Source: JBDKGD01 sp964513095
GTDB taxonomy: Bacteria; Patescibacteriota; Minisyncoccia; UBA6257; 2-01-FULL-56-20
Assembly (NCBI GenBank): GCA_964513095.1
Contig: CAZELH010000045.1
Span: 1-5,477, forward strand
Reading direction: 5' to 3'
DNA length: 5,477 bases
The notes beneath the pieces are model-generated. The model was not told the origin of the DNA and ran no database searches. It was given only the letters and a program-made list of their open reading frames with translations. The position numbers were made by a program, and so were the translations under genes. This document shows positions 4,811-5,477 of this stretch, in pieces. The stretch's first letter is position 1. Each line of letters opens with the position of its first letter.

Positions 4811-5477
4811 ATGAAGTATGTAGGATTAATCGCAATAGGTGTAGTAATAGGATTAATAATTTCGTTATCGATTTTATTGGCCTATAAAAAAGAAGAAATC
4901 ATGAATAAAAATGATTCTACTGTAAGCATACGCAAGGAAATTGATTTGAATCAAAGTAATTGGAAAGTTTATAAAACGTGGTCGGGAATCCAGTTTAAAT
5001 ATCCAGAAGCTATAAATGGCAAACCAACAGAAAATCCTAATGATGGTGCAAATCAATTAAGTGTTTTTCTTTCGTTTATACCATACGGAAAACCCGAGAG
5101 ACAAATAGTCAAAGGACAAGATTCTTGGCAATTAATACAGCCGGCACTTCTGAATAAAATAACAGTAGAAGTTAAGGGATTTGATGAATTTGCCTCGCAT
5201 CCTCCAAAAACAGTATATGAAAAACAGCCTTTTGTATTGAAGAGTTCTACGGGAGCTGACCCATCCGACTTACTATACTACGATTCTGAAAACAATAATT
5301 GGAACAGAATAGCCGACAATGGAACAAAAACTCCGGTTCCTTGGGAAGAAGTATTGCATTGCGACAATCCTTTAATTCTTAAGGATTTCAATGATATTGT
5401 AGCGTGCCCCTATTCGACTGATGTGTATGAAGCACAGTCCGATGGGTATAGAATTATCGCAAGAGATCAAAGGCTTT
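4811..5477 (+). CDS. Membrane-anchored protein of unknown function, 3' end outside the window
   Basis: An uninterrupted frame of 222 codons runs from ATG 4811 to the right edge with no stop. The N-terminus (MKYVGLIAIGVVIGLIISLSILLAY) is a single membrane helix at about 3-25 followed by KKEE. The remainder is polar, Asn/Lys/Asp-rich and probably outside the membrane. WKVYKTWSGIQFKYPE (51-66) resembles the 'W-x-x-Y-x-n...gfxfkYP' opening I associate with envelope proteins of Patescibacteria; this is recognition, not a search result. Cys184 and Cys199 could form a disulfide in an extracellular domain. The gene begins 26 bases after the rmuC stop with no Shine-Dalgarno but with an extended -10 box at leaderless distance. 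It is more A-rich than rmuC or the protease gene, with AGA and ATA codons more frequent, which may mean faster evolution or a different origin. Confidence 0.8.
   Translation, partial: MKYVGLIAIGVVIGLIISLSILLAYKKEEIMNKNDSTVSIRKEIDLNQSNWKVYKTWSGIQFKYPEAINGKPTENPNDGANQLSVFLSFIPYGKPERQIVKGQDSWQLIQPALLNKITVEVKGFDEFASHPPKTVYEKQPFVLKSSTGADPSDLLYYDSENNNWNRIADNGTKTPVPWEEVLHCDNPLILKDFNDIVACPYSTDVYEAQSDGYRIIARDQRL

Overview
The window most likely comes from a Candidate Phyla Radiation (Patescibacteria) genome. Three things suggest this: a GC-rich palindrome downstream of the tRNA that, when translated, gives the 'ACRQAG/PVGRQAG' artefact peptides I associate with CPR genomes; small secreted or membrane-anchored proteins of unknown function; and a tRNA with no encoded CCA. 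This is recognition from memory, not a database result. UGA is used as a stop by several genes, so the code is not the UGA-recoded one of Gracilibacteria or Absconditabacteria. Every supported gene lies on the + strand.

Layout. (1) Bases 1-470 hold the end of an rRNA operon: the 3' tail of 23S rRNA, a spacer of about 140 bases with one hairpin and no tRNA, 5S rRNA, and a weak U-tract terminator. (2) Bases 512-1163 hold a compact two-gene operon of unknown small proteins (85 and 97 aa). Both genes have near-perfect Shine-Dalgarno sequences. A 14-base perfect palindrome lies before the first gene and a clear intrinsic terminator follows the second. (3) Bases 1166-1281 hold a well-formed sigma70-type promoter and a tRNA-Ala(CGC) gene with the G3-U70 alanine identity pair. 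(4) Bases 1282-1559 are non-coding and carry a 44-base imperfect hairpin repeat and smaller palindromes. (5) Bases 1560-2951 encode a secreted S8 (subtilisin-like) protease with signal peptide, propeptide and an intact catalytic tetrad. (6) Bases 2986-3395 hold two abutting leader hairpins, a 90-aa cysteine-motif protein with a TRASH-like spacing (C-X19-C-X3-C), and a strong terminator. (7) Bases 3447-4784 hold rmuC, encoding a membrane-anchored coiled-coil protein with a nuclease-like domain. (8) From 4811 to the window edge there is a truncated gene for a membrane-anchored protein of unknown function.

How the parts relate. The window is a series of short, separately punctuated transcription units next to an rRNA operon, not one pathway. 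The most interesting regulatory contrast is in translation initiation. The two small-ORF genes, the protease and the cysteine-motif gene all have Shine-Dalgarno sequences. rmuC and the gene after it have none; instead each has an extended -10 box (TGnTAnnnT) ending exactly six bases before its ATG, as expected for leaderless mRNAs. The best candidates for undescribed biology are the two-gene small-ORF operon, the TRASH-like protein with its structured leader, and the leaderless-promoter pair.
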